NCBI GenBank assembly: GCA_914767715.1
Contig: OU612074.1
Location: forward strand, 3,425,501-3,489,500
Origin: Membranipora membranacea
Taxonomy: Eukaryota > Bryozoa > Gymnolaemata > Cheilostomatida > Membraniporidae
DNA: 64,000 nucleotides
Direction: 5' to 3'
Shown: one piece after another, positions 21,101 through 33,723 of the stretch
Layout of the letters: each line of letters opens with the position of its first letter
Numbering within the stretch: the stretch's first letter is position 1
Position numbers and translations under genes: made by a program
The notes under the pieces: generated by a model
The model's database searches: none
Seen by the model: only the letters and a program-made list of their open reading frames with translations
What the model was told of the DNA's origin: nothing

Positions 21101-24100
21101 GATACTATGGAAGAAGACAAGAGCTTGTGTAGTGGAAGTAGGTATTTCAAAGAAATGTTTGAACGTTTCTTTCAGTGTATTATTCACAGTGTGCTCTTGG
21201 TAAAAAAAACCTTGGACTAAATTGATAACATTAGCAAAGCTCTAAAAATTACATTGATACATGTGGCCAAAAGTCAAGTGTATGCTGACTCTAATTATGA
21301 TCCATCTTTCATCAATAGCTTGCCAATGATTAATGTTGCAATAATTGCTCCATGATTAATAATTACTCTGCCTTGCTTTGGAGTTTGGAGAAAAGAGGAA
21401 AAGGTTGGGGAAGGAGGTTATGGGATAGTGTTCTTGTATGGTCATTATAAAGATCCAGCCAGGAAAATTGCAGTAAAGCAGTATCATTCACAAGTAGAGG
21501 TTTGTAGCACACTCACTCATCAACAAACTAGATTTACTTTGATCCAGCGCCCTCCATTTTAACATGCTGCCCTCCACTCATAAGCCACCGGTGAAAAGTG
21601 ATCAGGAATTGAAGTATATTGATCAGTATCCCTGGCAACAGCTGTATTCATACCTGTCAACCCACCAATATCTGTTGGAAGTATCCATGTATTTAAGCCA
21701 CACTCTTTGCCACACTCCAGATTGTTTTCATTAATTTACTCAAAAAGATGCTACTTTTTTTGGGACCACAGTCATTAAATCATATTGTTTTTAGTCACAG
21801 GAATTTGTCAGATCAATCAAAACTCTTAAAATATGCAATGACAGCAAATTCATTGTGGAGTACCTCTGGGCAGAGGATATACTTACGTCGCTTGTCATGG
21901 AGTTCATGCCGGGCGGCTCGATTGAAGATGCGATAGCATTGGAAATAAACAAGAGACTTTCCAATGACAAAGCCAGACTTTACACAAAGCAAATACTTGC
22001 TGGACTGGAGTTCATGCATGGCTGCAAAATCATACACCGTGACTTGAAATGTGAGATCGCGAGTACATTCATTTACTGTGCCTGGTGCATTTAATGTACA
22101 TTTTTTATGTATTGGGATCGTTAAGCAAAACTCTTCTTTGAGACATGGCATGTTAAGAAATGTTTCAAAGTTCTGATAACCATCATGATGAGATACTGAG
22201 CCACTACCTAGGAGCTCTCTTTGCATATAGTTTTGTTCTATTATTATCTGTCTTTTGTATTCTAGGCTCCAATGTACTGCTGGATGCGAAAAAAGATAAG
22301 GTTAAACTTTCCGATTTCGATACCAGTAAGTTGTTTGAGAAACTAGATGCTTCAATCAAATTGAGTGTCCAAACAAACACTGGTGAAAAAGGTTCATATT
22401 ATTGGATGGCTCCAGAGGTTTTATGCAGAGGAAATAAAGGAGAACCAGGCTATCATCCTGAATACGGATTCCGAGCAGATATCTGGTAAGATAGTTGAGA
22501 AAAGATGTGTTAGTCTTAATCCAATTGACCATTGTCGGTGTTGATCAGCAAGAAAACAATGTTCAAAATTGTTATTACTATTTATTTGTGAAAATTGATG
22601 AAATCACATGGCTTTAACAACTCATTGATTCAGGCCAAATAGTGTGACCTTGCTGGAATGACCTGTTTGCCTTAACAACTAAGGTACAAACTGTCTGCTG
22701 AATGACATGCGCTGAGTTTCTGTTTCTGTCCTGTCATTGGCATATGTTTTTAAATTCGATTCGGTTACATGCGTTGTTGACCCTGTGTCAAGTGGCGATC
22801 AAGACTAAAAAAACTCAACAATGGTTAGAGTACTTTGTAGGCATTTGGCTATAATATGAAATGGTACATGCACCCCTACCACACTATACAAATCCGAAAT
22901 GACTAAGTGTAATCGAAAAAGCTTATTTTCAAATATACCTGAGTTATGTCCGGATTAAATTCAAATCTTAATATTTATTTATTATTATTTTACATAACTA
23001 AATTGTTGCATTTCAACACAAAGCCAATTTCATTCAGCGGTGTCGGTGTGTGCTAAATGACTGGTATTTGGTGCATAGTGAAATACACAGATATAAGAGT
23101 AAGATATAGCATAGCATATCAACATTGTGGTAGATTGTTCGCTTCTATGATGTATGTATCCAGGAGATTATTCCAACTTCCGTCATGTCCAAAATCAAGG
23201 ATGGCAATATAAAATCCCTCATCGTCCATTGTAGTTAACAAAGTAAAAACTAGATCATCAGTAATGGCTATTAATTGCAGATCATATGCACATTTCCTAT
23301 TGATCTTGCTCAGTTGTATTCTGCATAACGGTCTCACCATTCTCTTGAAATCAATCAAATTTTATTGTTATAAAACTCACTACTTCACTATTACAACAAG
23401 CTTTTCGTAATCTACCAAGTAATTAATTTTTAATGGCTTTATGATCCTTGCTGATCAATGTGAAGTTATGATTATCGAATCATTATGCTGTTAGGTGACA
23501 CTTTGTTCCAGTCTTACAGTTGCAACATTAAACATTCCGTCACAAAGTAAGGATATATCCTTACTCTGTGATTCCTGCTCTCACAATTAAATGTGTCTTT
23601 GAGTTGATGATACTATCAGATATGGTCATTGACTTGTTAACTGATTTATATTTGAAGGAGTGTTGGAGCGACAGTTTACGAGATGCTGGTTGGCAAACAT
23701 CTGCTACATAAGATGAGTACCGCTGGAGCAATCAACTTCCTTTCCAATTACGAAGACAACAAATTTGTGGATCTGGTTGACGAGAACAAAGTCTCAGCTT
23801 TGGCATACAAGTTCCTCCAGAGTATATTCGTCAAGGACTATGAAGAAGCCCGGCCAAGAGCGGAAGACTTGAGAGACAACATGTGGCTCTCAGAGGAGTA
23901 AGATGAGTATTATTTCCCAACTAAATATCCATTAACTGTTCATCCCCTCATGGAGCTGTTTTGGTTTCATCATCCATACATATAACCTATGTTTACTCTC
24001 TTTTTTTTACCACAGTGTATTGTATAGACCTTTATTCCATGTTTAGCGGTGATTTATCTGGGTTTGCCATAGTAATCATAATTTTAGCTACACACTTTAT

Positions 24101-27100
24101 CACATAGAAAACGATATAGACTGCGATTTTTACTGTATCCTCTACCATAGACCACACCCACTTTCCGGGATAACAAAATTTTTTTACAGAATTGTAGTTT
24201 CATGTCTAGGATGCTTCTCTGAGAATTATAGAGATCTAAAACAATCATTTGAGACTATATTTGATTTAATTATTGCCGGAAATATTACCAGGATAGCAAA
24301 AGCGGGTCTGCAGATCCTGAATTTACAGTTTGTCAACTTCACAATGACGAATCGGACATAAGGTGACCTACAATGAGTCAAAACACGCCAAAAATGGGCC
24401 TTGGTACCCTGACTATTAACTGATAGATCATAATAATGTAGAAAAAAGGTTTTGCTTTAATTGAGGTATTATTGTTATGCTTGGAAAACTTCTGACGTGA
24501 TATATATTTTAAAGTTAACAAAAGTGTTTTAAAATTAGGTAGTACTGTTTCTGTAGATTTCTATTGATCAATTCTTACATTCTTTTGCAGAGGAACAGAT
24601 GTCATAGACAGTCATCCAATTCAGAGTACTGAAGAAGTCAGTAGTAATCATGACAATGTTCAGGAACTGATAATCGGTAAGCTATCTGCCATTTTCTGAT
24701 GAGCTCTAGACCCTTGAGTTTGTTTTCTCAACATGCTTCTCTCATTGCTCTCTGATCATGTGATTATCGGTGACATGTGGTATTGAAGAGAGAACCCATC
24801 TCATTTGGAGGGAGAATTTTCATAATATTGTTACAGATCAATACCAGCCAATTTATATTTTGTCATCAGACAAGGTGGACCAGCTTAAATTCAGTCCTCT
24901 AGTAGGGTAAATCAAATTCTAGCTGCCCTGTACATGAAAACTTGCAAATAGTTCAAACCACTCAGCTTTCGGCAGTTTAGTATTGGTCTTAGAATGTTTT
25001 TACCGTAGGATGTTCTGTTATGGAAAAAGAATTTTATCACACCATGCTTACAAATCTATGTGGGAAGAAGTTGTTTTCATCAAAACTTCACAACCAATAC
25101 CATCCCTGATTATTTTGGGCTAGAAATTACTGATCCCTCACAAAGTTCACAATGTAAGTTGTAGAAGCGACACCAACCAATTGTGTTGTTTTATATATCA
25201 TTGGAAAGCACTCAACACGAGGATCCCAAATAACTCGCTTATAATTGCATCACATCATATGATGAGATGTCTCAGCCATAATAAATCCTGGATCCAGAAG
25301 ATGAACATCTTTTTTTTTCATAATGGCTTTTATTTGCTCTAGAATACATTTGACTACAAATATTTTATTCCAAGGAATATTCATATCGATTTGTGAAATT
25401 TGAAGATCATAACTATATTTTAATGTAAGTATGTATGCACCAATCACAAATAAACTGAAACTGGCCCTAAGGAGGCATTAAAAATTGGTAACCCCACTAT
25501 GACCAAGTGTTACCGGCTAAGATTATGCATCTTGGATACTACGTCGGAAGAAAAATAATGTCTTTTTTGGGCGAAACATTTTGCGTTATTTTTGTTCCGA
25601 CATAATAAAGGAAGTATCCCAAAGACTAGACATGATCAAGTACATCTTGTGAATAGCGACTTAAGAATATTAAAGTTGCTCCCCAAACTCATTTGTGTTA
25701 ACCAATGTTTTCTCAAAGTATTTTTTTTCATAAATTCGAAAATCTTTTACAATGTTCCAAAAAGGTCAAAAACTGTGTTTCTGGTGAAAAAACTAAATTC
25801 TGGTGATTGGAATAAATTTGCTTTGCTGATGATGAAATAAATTTCCTACGTTCTTTTAGAATGCTCAGAATCAAGCTCACCAAGCTATTTGATATTTCGA
25901 AATGCTATTGCGTGTATGGCCTTTTTCAACAACAGCTATGAAAATTCTCTTGAAAGGCTTACCCTATCACAAATAAGTAGTAAGTCACTAAGATCACTGA
26001 TCTCAAACTCGGTAAATGTAACGTGACTTATAATTGCATTATCACACTCATTGTTTGAATATAAGAAAAGCTGCCTCTACTGGCACTTATACTCAAGCTA
26101 AAAAGACAGATGGCAGATGATTTATTAGATTTAGCGCCATCAAATGTGTAGTGTATGCAGATTTTGTTATCAATACAATCAATTATGCTAAAGTCGGATC
26201 GGGATAACCCCAAAAAGTGATGCGTTCATCAGGGCTCCAATTTACTAACTGATTTCTAGTACATTGCTAACAGGAAATAAGTCAAAAAACTTCACCCGCC
26301 TAATATGAACACTAAGCTTCCTGAGTCTATATGCTTGCAATGAAAATGCAAGCTATATTTTTTTCATTCTCATCGGAGAGGAAAAGAAATGACTATATGT
26401 ATGCTAGGTCTATAATACTTGGATTTTCAAAGTTCAAATACAAAGTAGACCGTATCAAAGCTATGAGCATAATAGCTAAAAGTAATCGTAAATATTGTAT
26501 CATGCCAAAAACTATAACATCAAGATTTTTTTGTAGCTTTTTTGCCTTTTAGTATTCGTCTTCTAAACAACTGAGAGATATGGGTCATGTCTAGATTGTA
26601 ATGTACCAGTATAAACTCAATTCAATTCAGCTTATAGTTTTGATTAATCTTCCATCTGGCAAGTAATAATATTATTGAGCTGTCGACTGTGGTATGTAGT
26701 AAGTATGACTACAATAACCTATTTTTCATCTTCCAAAGAGGGTCAGACTTGGAACAGAGTAGATGAGCTTGGCCAGGGATGGTTTGGGGTAGTAAATCTC
26801 TTCAAGAATGCCGAGGAGAAGGCAATAGCTGTGAAATGGTTGAAATCTCAAGACAACACCCCGGTATGTTATCAATTACTATTGTATTTGTTTGTAGTGT
26901 AGAGGATTTGGTGTGATACCAATTTCATCCCTCTTTTTTCACATTATGTCATTCACTCACCAGAAATCCTATTCCTACCGACTGGCCGAGAAAGGCATTC
27001 ATCCATTCACCGATGATTTCGCTTTGTTATTTTTTCACTATAAAAACAATTTTTTGTATTGTTGTCATTTTTCTAGTTGAATATGGCTCTTATAGCCTGT

Positions 27101-30100
27101 GGAAAGTTTCAAATCTATATTTAAATCTGCTCTCCAAAAGATCGCTTCATTTTCCCCTACCCAAAAAGATTGATGCTATTGGTTCTGAAATCAATTTTTT
27201 TTACTGTTCCTCAATATCTATTCAAAGTCACTAACTGTCTGATGTTTAGTTCTGAATTCCATAATTCGTTTTTAAGTATTGTGAACTTCTCTGACTTACA
27301 ACCATAGCACCTGTGTCACAACCAAATATTGATTATCATTTTAAAACTATCTTTATATCTGTTGTTTCCGAGACGTAAAATCTAAGCCTATGCTTCTATA
27401 TTCTTCCAGATCACAGAAAAACAGCATGATGATTTCAAAAAAGAAATGGAGACCCTCAAAACATTAGAGCATGATCATATTGTTCGGTATATAGCATATG
27501 TTGACGACCCACCTAGCCTTTGCATGGAGTACATTGACGGAGAGAGTTTAATGCATCTTGTACAGAATAAAATACAACTAAACCAAAGGGACACCAAGGA
27601 ATATTCTCGTCATATCCTCTTAGGATTGGAGTACCTACACAACCGAGATCCTTCTATTATTCATCGTGATCTAAACTGTACGTATGCTTGGTGCTTTGCT
27701 AGTTTACTGTCGATATGTTTTGCCGTGAAAGGGATAGTTTTTTGTTCTTTTTGGTCGAATGTTGGAGAGTAGTCAGACTTGCAGTGTGTCGTGTTTGTTT
27801 ACTGATGAATGTGAAACAGCAGGGATGATTTCAGAAGAAATGCATCAACAAACTGATACTATCTAGAGGATATAGAGAAATCAATGAGACAACCTTTAAA
27901 TATTTTAGTTTGTTTTTCTCAAACTAATTCGAAAAATTCACACACTGAACATATGCAAAATATGAATAATCCTCTTTTTATGTTCCCCCAAATTTGTCTT
28001 TGTATCAAAAGCCATTCCCATTAGCAAACCAACTCACTGGTCAAATATTTGATATGATAAAATTGATAGTCCTTTAGGCTGTGATCCGGAGTTGATACTA
28101 TTTAACCAGTGGCTAAACTTGAAATAAATCACAATATAATAAAAAACCTTGTATAAGGTTATAGATTCAAGAAAATCCTGTCACTGGCTTCATTAATATA
28201 TTAAAAAAGGCTATTGGTTTAATGAGAATTGTCCTGAAATGTTTCAAATCCTAGAATTAGATTATGTCTCTGAGTAAACCTGAATTGTTTACCTACCTAA
28301 ATTTGAAAATCCTTGGCTTATAATAGTCAAGATTGAAATGTTGATGACACACACAAGCTGTCTGCAGTCTAATTCCATGCTTGGATGCTTAAATTTTTTA
28401 TGAACATTTAGCAATACACATGGCAGTGAAAGTTTGAAACGAGTAAACTTGGTGCCTATATGCCCTCTTCAAACTCCTTGCTTGAGCCGAACACACAATT
28501 GTTCAATTATTCACATGACCCTGACTAACTTTTGAAATGTGACATTTAACAATAACATTGAGAAATTACCGTTAGAATTACATTTAGAAATAACATTTAG
28601 AAACTAAATTAGAAATTAAATTTAGAAATTGAATTTAAAAATTATTGACTATAGGGCAGCATGTCAACATATTTTAGTTGAATCTAGTTTCTTGCTTGTA
28701 ATTGAAATAATCTCAATTTCTAGGCAGTAATGTTATATATGACTTTAACAAGCGAACAATGAGGATCATGGATTTTGGTGTCGCAAAGGATCAAAAACTG
28801 CCAAACTTGAATGCAGACACCTGGAACAAGCACACAGGAATGATTGGAACGGAACAGTTTATGGCTCCTGAGATGGTTTATGAATATAAGGGATTTGCTT
28901 GCAACCACTACGGAAGGCGTGTGGATATTTGGTGAGTGATAGCTTGCAAGCCCCAGCCCCAAGCCACCAGCTGATTCTGTTATGAGTTTTTGAAATTATC
29001 ATTTAGCTCTCTATTGGGAGGCCTCTCGAGCACTACAGTCATGTGTAGTGTACACATGATGTTCCTTCCACATTCCGTTATATTCATGAATTATTCGCTT
29101 CTTGCCTTTCACTTAATTTAATTTCAAGTTGAGTAAGTAGCACTGGTCAGAACAAAGTTAGTCTCAGGCAACTGAAAGAATAGCTGGAGGGATATCTTTT
29201 TCAGCTTTCAACTAATTTCTGTTTCTGGCTACACCATGGATCAGGCTTAAGACACACATTGTATACAACACCTGTTCATTAGTGACAAATTTGTTCAAGG
29301 GTGTGTGTGTATTCTCTTTCTTGCCAGGTATACATAGGCCCCTTGTACCACGCACTTCGACAGTGTCATGTCTTGATGGCATGCCAGATAGGCATTTTAA
29401 ATAGGTTAATTACCATTGGTTTACCATTCTTCTCCCAAATTGGTGAAATATGATGACGCACAATCAATTGTCTAACTATTACTGCAACGTATCTAAGCCT
29501 GTCACATATTGCACTATCTCTGACTCTAAATAGTTTTGTGTATTAAGACAACAATGTTCTCACAAACTGAGTTGGGCGCCAATATAGTACCCAAAGGCTC
29601 CAAACATTGTTAATTGAAGTTTGCAAATTTAGAATGTTGAAAATTTTTACACAAAATTCACAATGCAATCGCAGATATATGCTTTTTGCATGCATACTAT
29701 TATTTGTTAGTTTAATTCATTACTCTCTCTTTAGAGACATTTACAAGTAAAGGAGCTTCAAGCGTTGCAGAAATTCTGCAAGCGTATGGAAAGCCGTGGT
29801 GTAATCAGGGTAATTTATGGGCACACCATCAGAGAGAATTGCCAAAATCAACCCTGAGCTTGAGATCACATAGAGTATCCTGTGGGACCTCAATGTTGTC
29901 TATACAATACAGAAAGTTTTCACTGTTACATCTCAACAGCACACAATGTCATAGTTTGCTGAGATAGTCTGCCACCGGAATATTTAGCAGTGTTGAGATT
30001 ATTTGTCTTTTTAATTGCTTTATAGTCAAGGTGGCATTAATGGCGCTATTTCACACTGCTTTGGAGCACACAATTCACATTATGAATATACTGATAAACT

Positions 30101-31717
30101 AATAAATTTCGTAGGTAATTAATAAATAGAGGCTTTGGCTTTGATGGTAAAATATCCAAAAAATCTCCTGCCTCACAGTTAAATCCATAGGCAACTATTG
30201 ATATAGCATACTATACATAATCACCCATTGAGCTTTATGCGCAGAACTGTTGTTTTTTGGTCAAGGTCAACATCTATCATCAATTTATTGTTATAATGTC
30301 CTCACCGGCATGTGTATTTCTATGGGTAAAGTAAAGACATTACTATTTCAGCTGTATTGAACTTTGTGGCTTAATGCACTACTTGCATGGGGGAAGGCCG
30401 GGCATGTTGACCCAACCTACATTTTACAAATACCAATTTATGTTTTATATTTTCCCCGCCATCATAGGTCATGTGACCAAAGGCACCCTTTTTGAGCCAA
30501 CAAAAAGAAAGGAAAATACTATGGGACGATAATTACTTAGTTTCTCATCATTTTTAGCGTAAAAATTAGATAATGCGTCATTCGACAGAAATGTCATCTA
30601 TTCCTAAAAAGGCGTGGCTGAGTGGATGCAACTTTTATTATGTCATAATAAAATCATAATTATTTAGTTTCAATTTCACATATTCTAAACTTATCTCTGA
30701 TGGAGAGATTTTGTTTAACTCGAGTTGAAAGTGAAAAACAGGCTGTTTGGCACGTTGAGCCATGCCGCAGTATACGAATGTTATAAATGATGAAAGTATA
30801 TATGAATTATATTTTTCAAACTGTTCTACAACATTCACTATTTTTTGATGAAATTAGTAGTTATGCTGAGTTCACTCTTTCGTTCTCTTTTCACCAAATT
30901 TGCCACCTGTACAAATTTTCCTCTATCTACAAGTTTCAGAGATTTATCTTGTGTTGTGGATTATAATTTATAGCTAATTCGAATGAATGCGCTGTTGCCA
31001 TCAATTTGGTTGTCTTTCATTATTGCTTACGGTTGCAATGATTTGCAAAGTTATTACCAGCAAATTGATGACCATAAAATAGTGGCTCAACGTGCCCATA
31101 TCAAATTAAGACCCGGCTCACCGCTTTGAAACAATGATACTTCCTTTTCTTGCTACGATTGGTTGCTGATCTCAATGGTGTGGACCGAAAACATGAAGAC
31201 TAATTTCTGTGCCAAGTCTTGTTACTCTGGCACAATCCAACTGCATATTACAATCAAATATATAAAAACTGGCTCAACGTACCTTGCCTTCCCCTACTGT
31301 GTTTTGCCAATGGGATTTCAAATGTTAAACCCGATTACATTGTCCACCATGGAGACGACATTCAAACCTGGAAAACCTTTTGAATATGCAGGAATGAGAC
31401 GAACATTCATAAAAAATCTGCCATACTGAATCCATTTGTTCCATCATTGAACATGTGTTCTGTGTTGCAGGAGTTTTGGAGTACTGGTTGTTTTCATGCT
31501 GACTGGAGAGTATGCACTGCATGATTTAACATGGGAAGAACATGGAGCAATGATGATCAAGTATAATGACGAATGCTTTGACCAGCTGAATCGTCTGCTT
31601 GCCCTTGATGACCAAACTCAAAGGTTTCTTCGTAAGATCTTTGTTGCTAGAGAAAATCGAGCTGATGCCACAGAGCTTCTTCGAGATAGTTGGTTCGCAG
31701 TGGAGGCAAGTGGCTGA
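18178..31717 (+). CDS. Ankyrin-repeat protein with two tandem kinase domains (5' end missing)
   Basis: Exons: 18178-18683, 19795-20156, 20504-20804, 21018-21137, 21396-21499, 21795-22050, 22266-22485, 23658-23897, 24591-24676, 26739-26863, 27410-27677, 28724-28931, 31471-31717 (TGA). All phases join, giving about 1013 residues. Exon 1 holds two degenerate ankyrin repeats (KSVLHIMAE, GQTPLHIAAC). Residues about 170-430 are unrecognised. Kinase 1 (about 432-700): GEGGYGIV loop, IAVK lysine, HRDLK, DFD in place of DFG, WMAPE. Kinase 2 (about 735-1010): GQGWFGVV, IAVKW, HRDLN in place of HRDLK, intact DFG, FMAPE. Both resemble Ser/Thr kinases of the MAP3K or IRE1-like kind. Probably intracellular signalling, since no TM or signal peptide is visible. 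The first visible exon begins mid-codon, so upstream coding exon(s) are missing. The acceptor at 21395 is weak. Either kinase may have reduced activity. Confidence 0.85.
19421..19661 (+). repeat. tRNA-derived SINE, family 2
   Basis: The head is a good tRNA-like sequence with an A box (TAGCTCAGTTGGTTAGAGC) and a B box (GGGTTCGAATCCC), but the acceptor ends do not pair and the anticodon arm is expanded. The body continues with CTACTGACTAC, a CAAACTGAG block, ATGGCGGCCGCGCCCTAA and CTCAGTCCTGGG. A second copy is at 56441-56640. It sits in intron 1 of the ankyrin-kinase gene. Confidence 0.6.
23119..23340 (-). other. Antisense ORF in a kinase-gene intron
   Basis: Starting at an ATG near 23340 on the minus strand, about 73 codons are open. 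Composition is protein-like (acidic and aromatic residues, few repeats) and an acceptor-like TTTCAAG precedes the ATG. It is not recognised as any family and has no confirmed partner exon. It may be an exon of a nested gene, a pseudogene, or chance. Confidence 0.2.
28555..28650. repeat. Degenerate short tandem repeat
   Basis: Variants of ACATTTAGAAAT and AAATTTAGAAATT recur about seven times in the intron before exon 12 of the kinase gene, which is consistent with a decayed minisatellite. Confidence 0.5.
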
Positions 31718-32185
31718 GAATTGTTCCCATTTTACCGTAAGCTAAAAGAAGTCAGGGAATAAGCCCGCGCATTTCACATTCTGTAGCCATATTCATTAAA
31801 TATCAGCAATATTTTCTTTGCTCCATTTGCGTGATCAACAAACAGAACTTTGACAACCTGAGGTTGAATAATTCTTTATACTATAAGAATAACTGAATTG
31901 TCATAGAAGCATAAATGATCATACATTTATCTACCATTTCTTTATAATGGAGCATATTTTTGTACTACATGAATGAGGCTCATGAGTGTGAAAATGGGCC
32001 ATAAATAATCATGTAGTTACTAATTTCTAATTTCTAATTTCTAACATCTTTTCGCCTTCGCATAAGAAGTCACTCATCAGATGAGTAAATTTGGATTGGT
32101 CAAATGAATTTTTATCACCCAATGTATTTTAATTTTTCGAGGCACTGTGTGTTGATTTATACTATAAAAAAAATGGAATCTGTCA

Positions 32186-32191
32186 AATAAA
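32186..32191 (+). terminator. Candidate polyadenylation signal, ankyrin-kinase gene
   Basis: A canonical AATAAA lies about 470 bp after the TGA stop in an AT-rich context, with no other gene on this strand between the stop and the signal. This placement is inferred. Confidence 0.35.
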
Positions 32192-33087
32192 ATTCATTCG
32201 GAATGATATCTCAGCTTTCTCTGATAGTATGTTGATCCAGCTTAATGCAGGAGTCACTGAAAATAATTCTCAACCAAGCTGATAAGACAGCACAGTAATC
32301 TATTGTCCGCAGTTCTCTTCTTCAACATTATCAGAAAGCCAGCAGCATTTCAGAAGATCATTTGCATAGGATCGATGCAAACATACAAATATTTAATTGA
32401 GGGTGGCCTTGAATCTTTATGGCTGGTACAGTGAGCACTTCAGAATCCTTTGCATTGTAACATGTTAATACTCCTGGGAATTTTGAAGAGAAAGATTCCA
32501 AAGGTTACAGGTTCTCAATACCAGAATTCATGATTATATATGGATTACTGAGGCTAGGCCTGAGCAGCCTGGCTGATAAATGGCAAATTAGCGTTTTGTA
32601 CTTAGTATGTTGACCTTCCCTCACCGTCTTTGTTAAATTCCGGAGCTCATTGTGTAATCACGTTGATGTAGTTCCACCCGCTACAATTTGTCTCTCCATA
32701 CCAACTCTATACGAGCAACGTAAGAACTGGGTTTAAATGCAGCTACCCAATCAGTTCTACTTCAAGACCTTGTCATCCCGTTTCCATGGGAGGTGGATTG
32801 GTGGTAGATTTTGGTTGCAAGTAACTGTTAATTTTTCAGCTGGCCAGGGACTGTTTATTGCACCCATACTGTGCAGTCAAATCTCTTTCTTGTCGAGCCA
32901 AGACAGAGAATAGAGAAATACTAACGACTGTGCTAGAGAGTTTTCCTCCATCGTCAAGATGGCTATGACCAACGGCTGGTAACTCTCAAGCTAACTGAAA
33001 TAAATACTCATCTATATATGTACAGTATCAAGAACATTAGTATAATCAAGATCCAGTTTGTCTGCCTTCATGTAAGCTCCCCTTCTA

Positions 33088-33234
33088 CTAGAACAAGTTT
33101 AATCCAATTACCTGCATTCCTGTCGCTCCCCTCCACTGGTCATGCTGCAGCAGGGTGACTAGTGGATCGGGTGCGACTCGGAATGCAGGCAGATGGACCA
33201 AATTTGGCCCAATTAAAACTAGACCAAAACTATC
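33088..33234. repeat. MITE-like palindromic repeat, copy B
   Basis: It begins CTAGAACAAGTTTAATCCAA and ends GGCCCAATTAAAACTAG. The central CCACTGGTCATGCTGCAGCA is followed by a mirrored GTGACTAGTGGATCG. It belongs to the same family as 442-564, in the opposite orientation. Confidence 0.7.
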
Positions 33235-33723
33235 CAATATACGCTTTACTGACTGCCGCTACTGATAATCTATCTGACTTTCTCCACAATAAAGAATTAT
33301 CGAGAGCAAAGCATTGTACTGCACTACTTTGGAAAAGCCTATTTATGAAGTTTACACCGATTTTTATTTACATATCACTACTTTAGAGCTAAAGTATTGA
33401 ATATTATACTGTCACCGTGAAATGATATTTTTTGTTCTCTATTGTAAATAGAGGCCTGACTACTTGATGAACATGTACATATATTATGCACATTGCCTGG
33501 AACATGATGATATTGATCAGTGAATAAAATGGATAAGTAAATAATAATAAAATAGGCCACTTCCACATTGTAAATAAGCAGGAGGGCCGCAATAATTAAC
33601 ACTATCTTTTTTCTTATATCAAGATGAGATTTGTATTTTACCAAAAACTTGCATAACTGTATATAACTAATATTAAAAGCTGAAAACTTCTCAAGTTGTG
33701 TCGGTTATTCATTTGTAGGCAGA

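Larger units (their letters stand above)
31718..33723. other. Intergenic region between convergent genes
   Basis: It holds the 3' UTR of the ankyrin-kinase gene (AATAAA candidate at 32186), MITE copy B at 33088-33234, and the 3' end of the lectin gene on the other strand. A minus-strand AATAAA (plus-strand TTTATT at about 33363) may terminate the lectin transcript. Otherwise nothing recognised. Confidence 0.4.
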
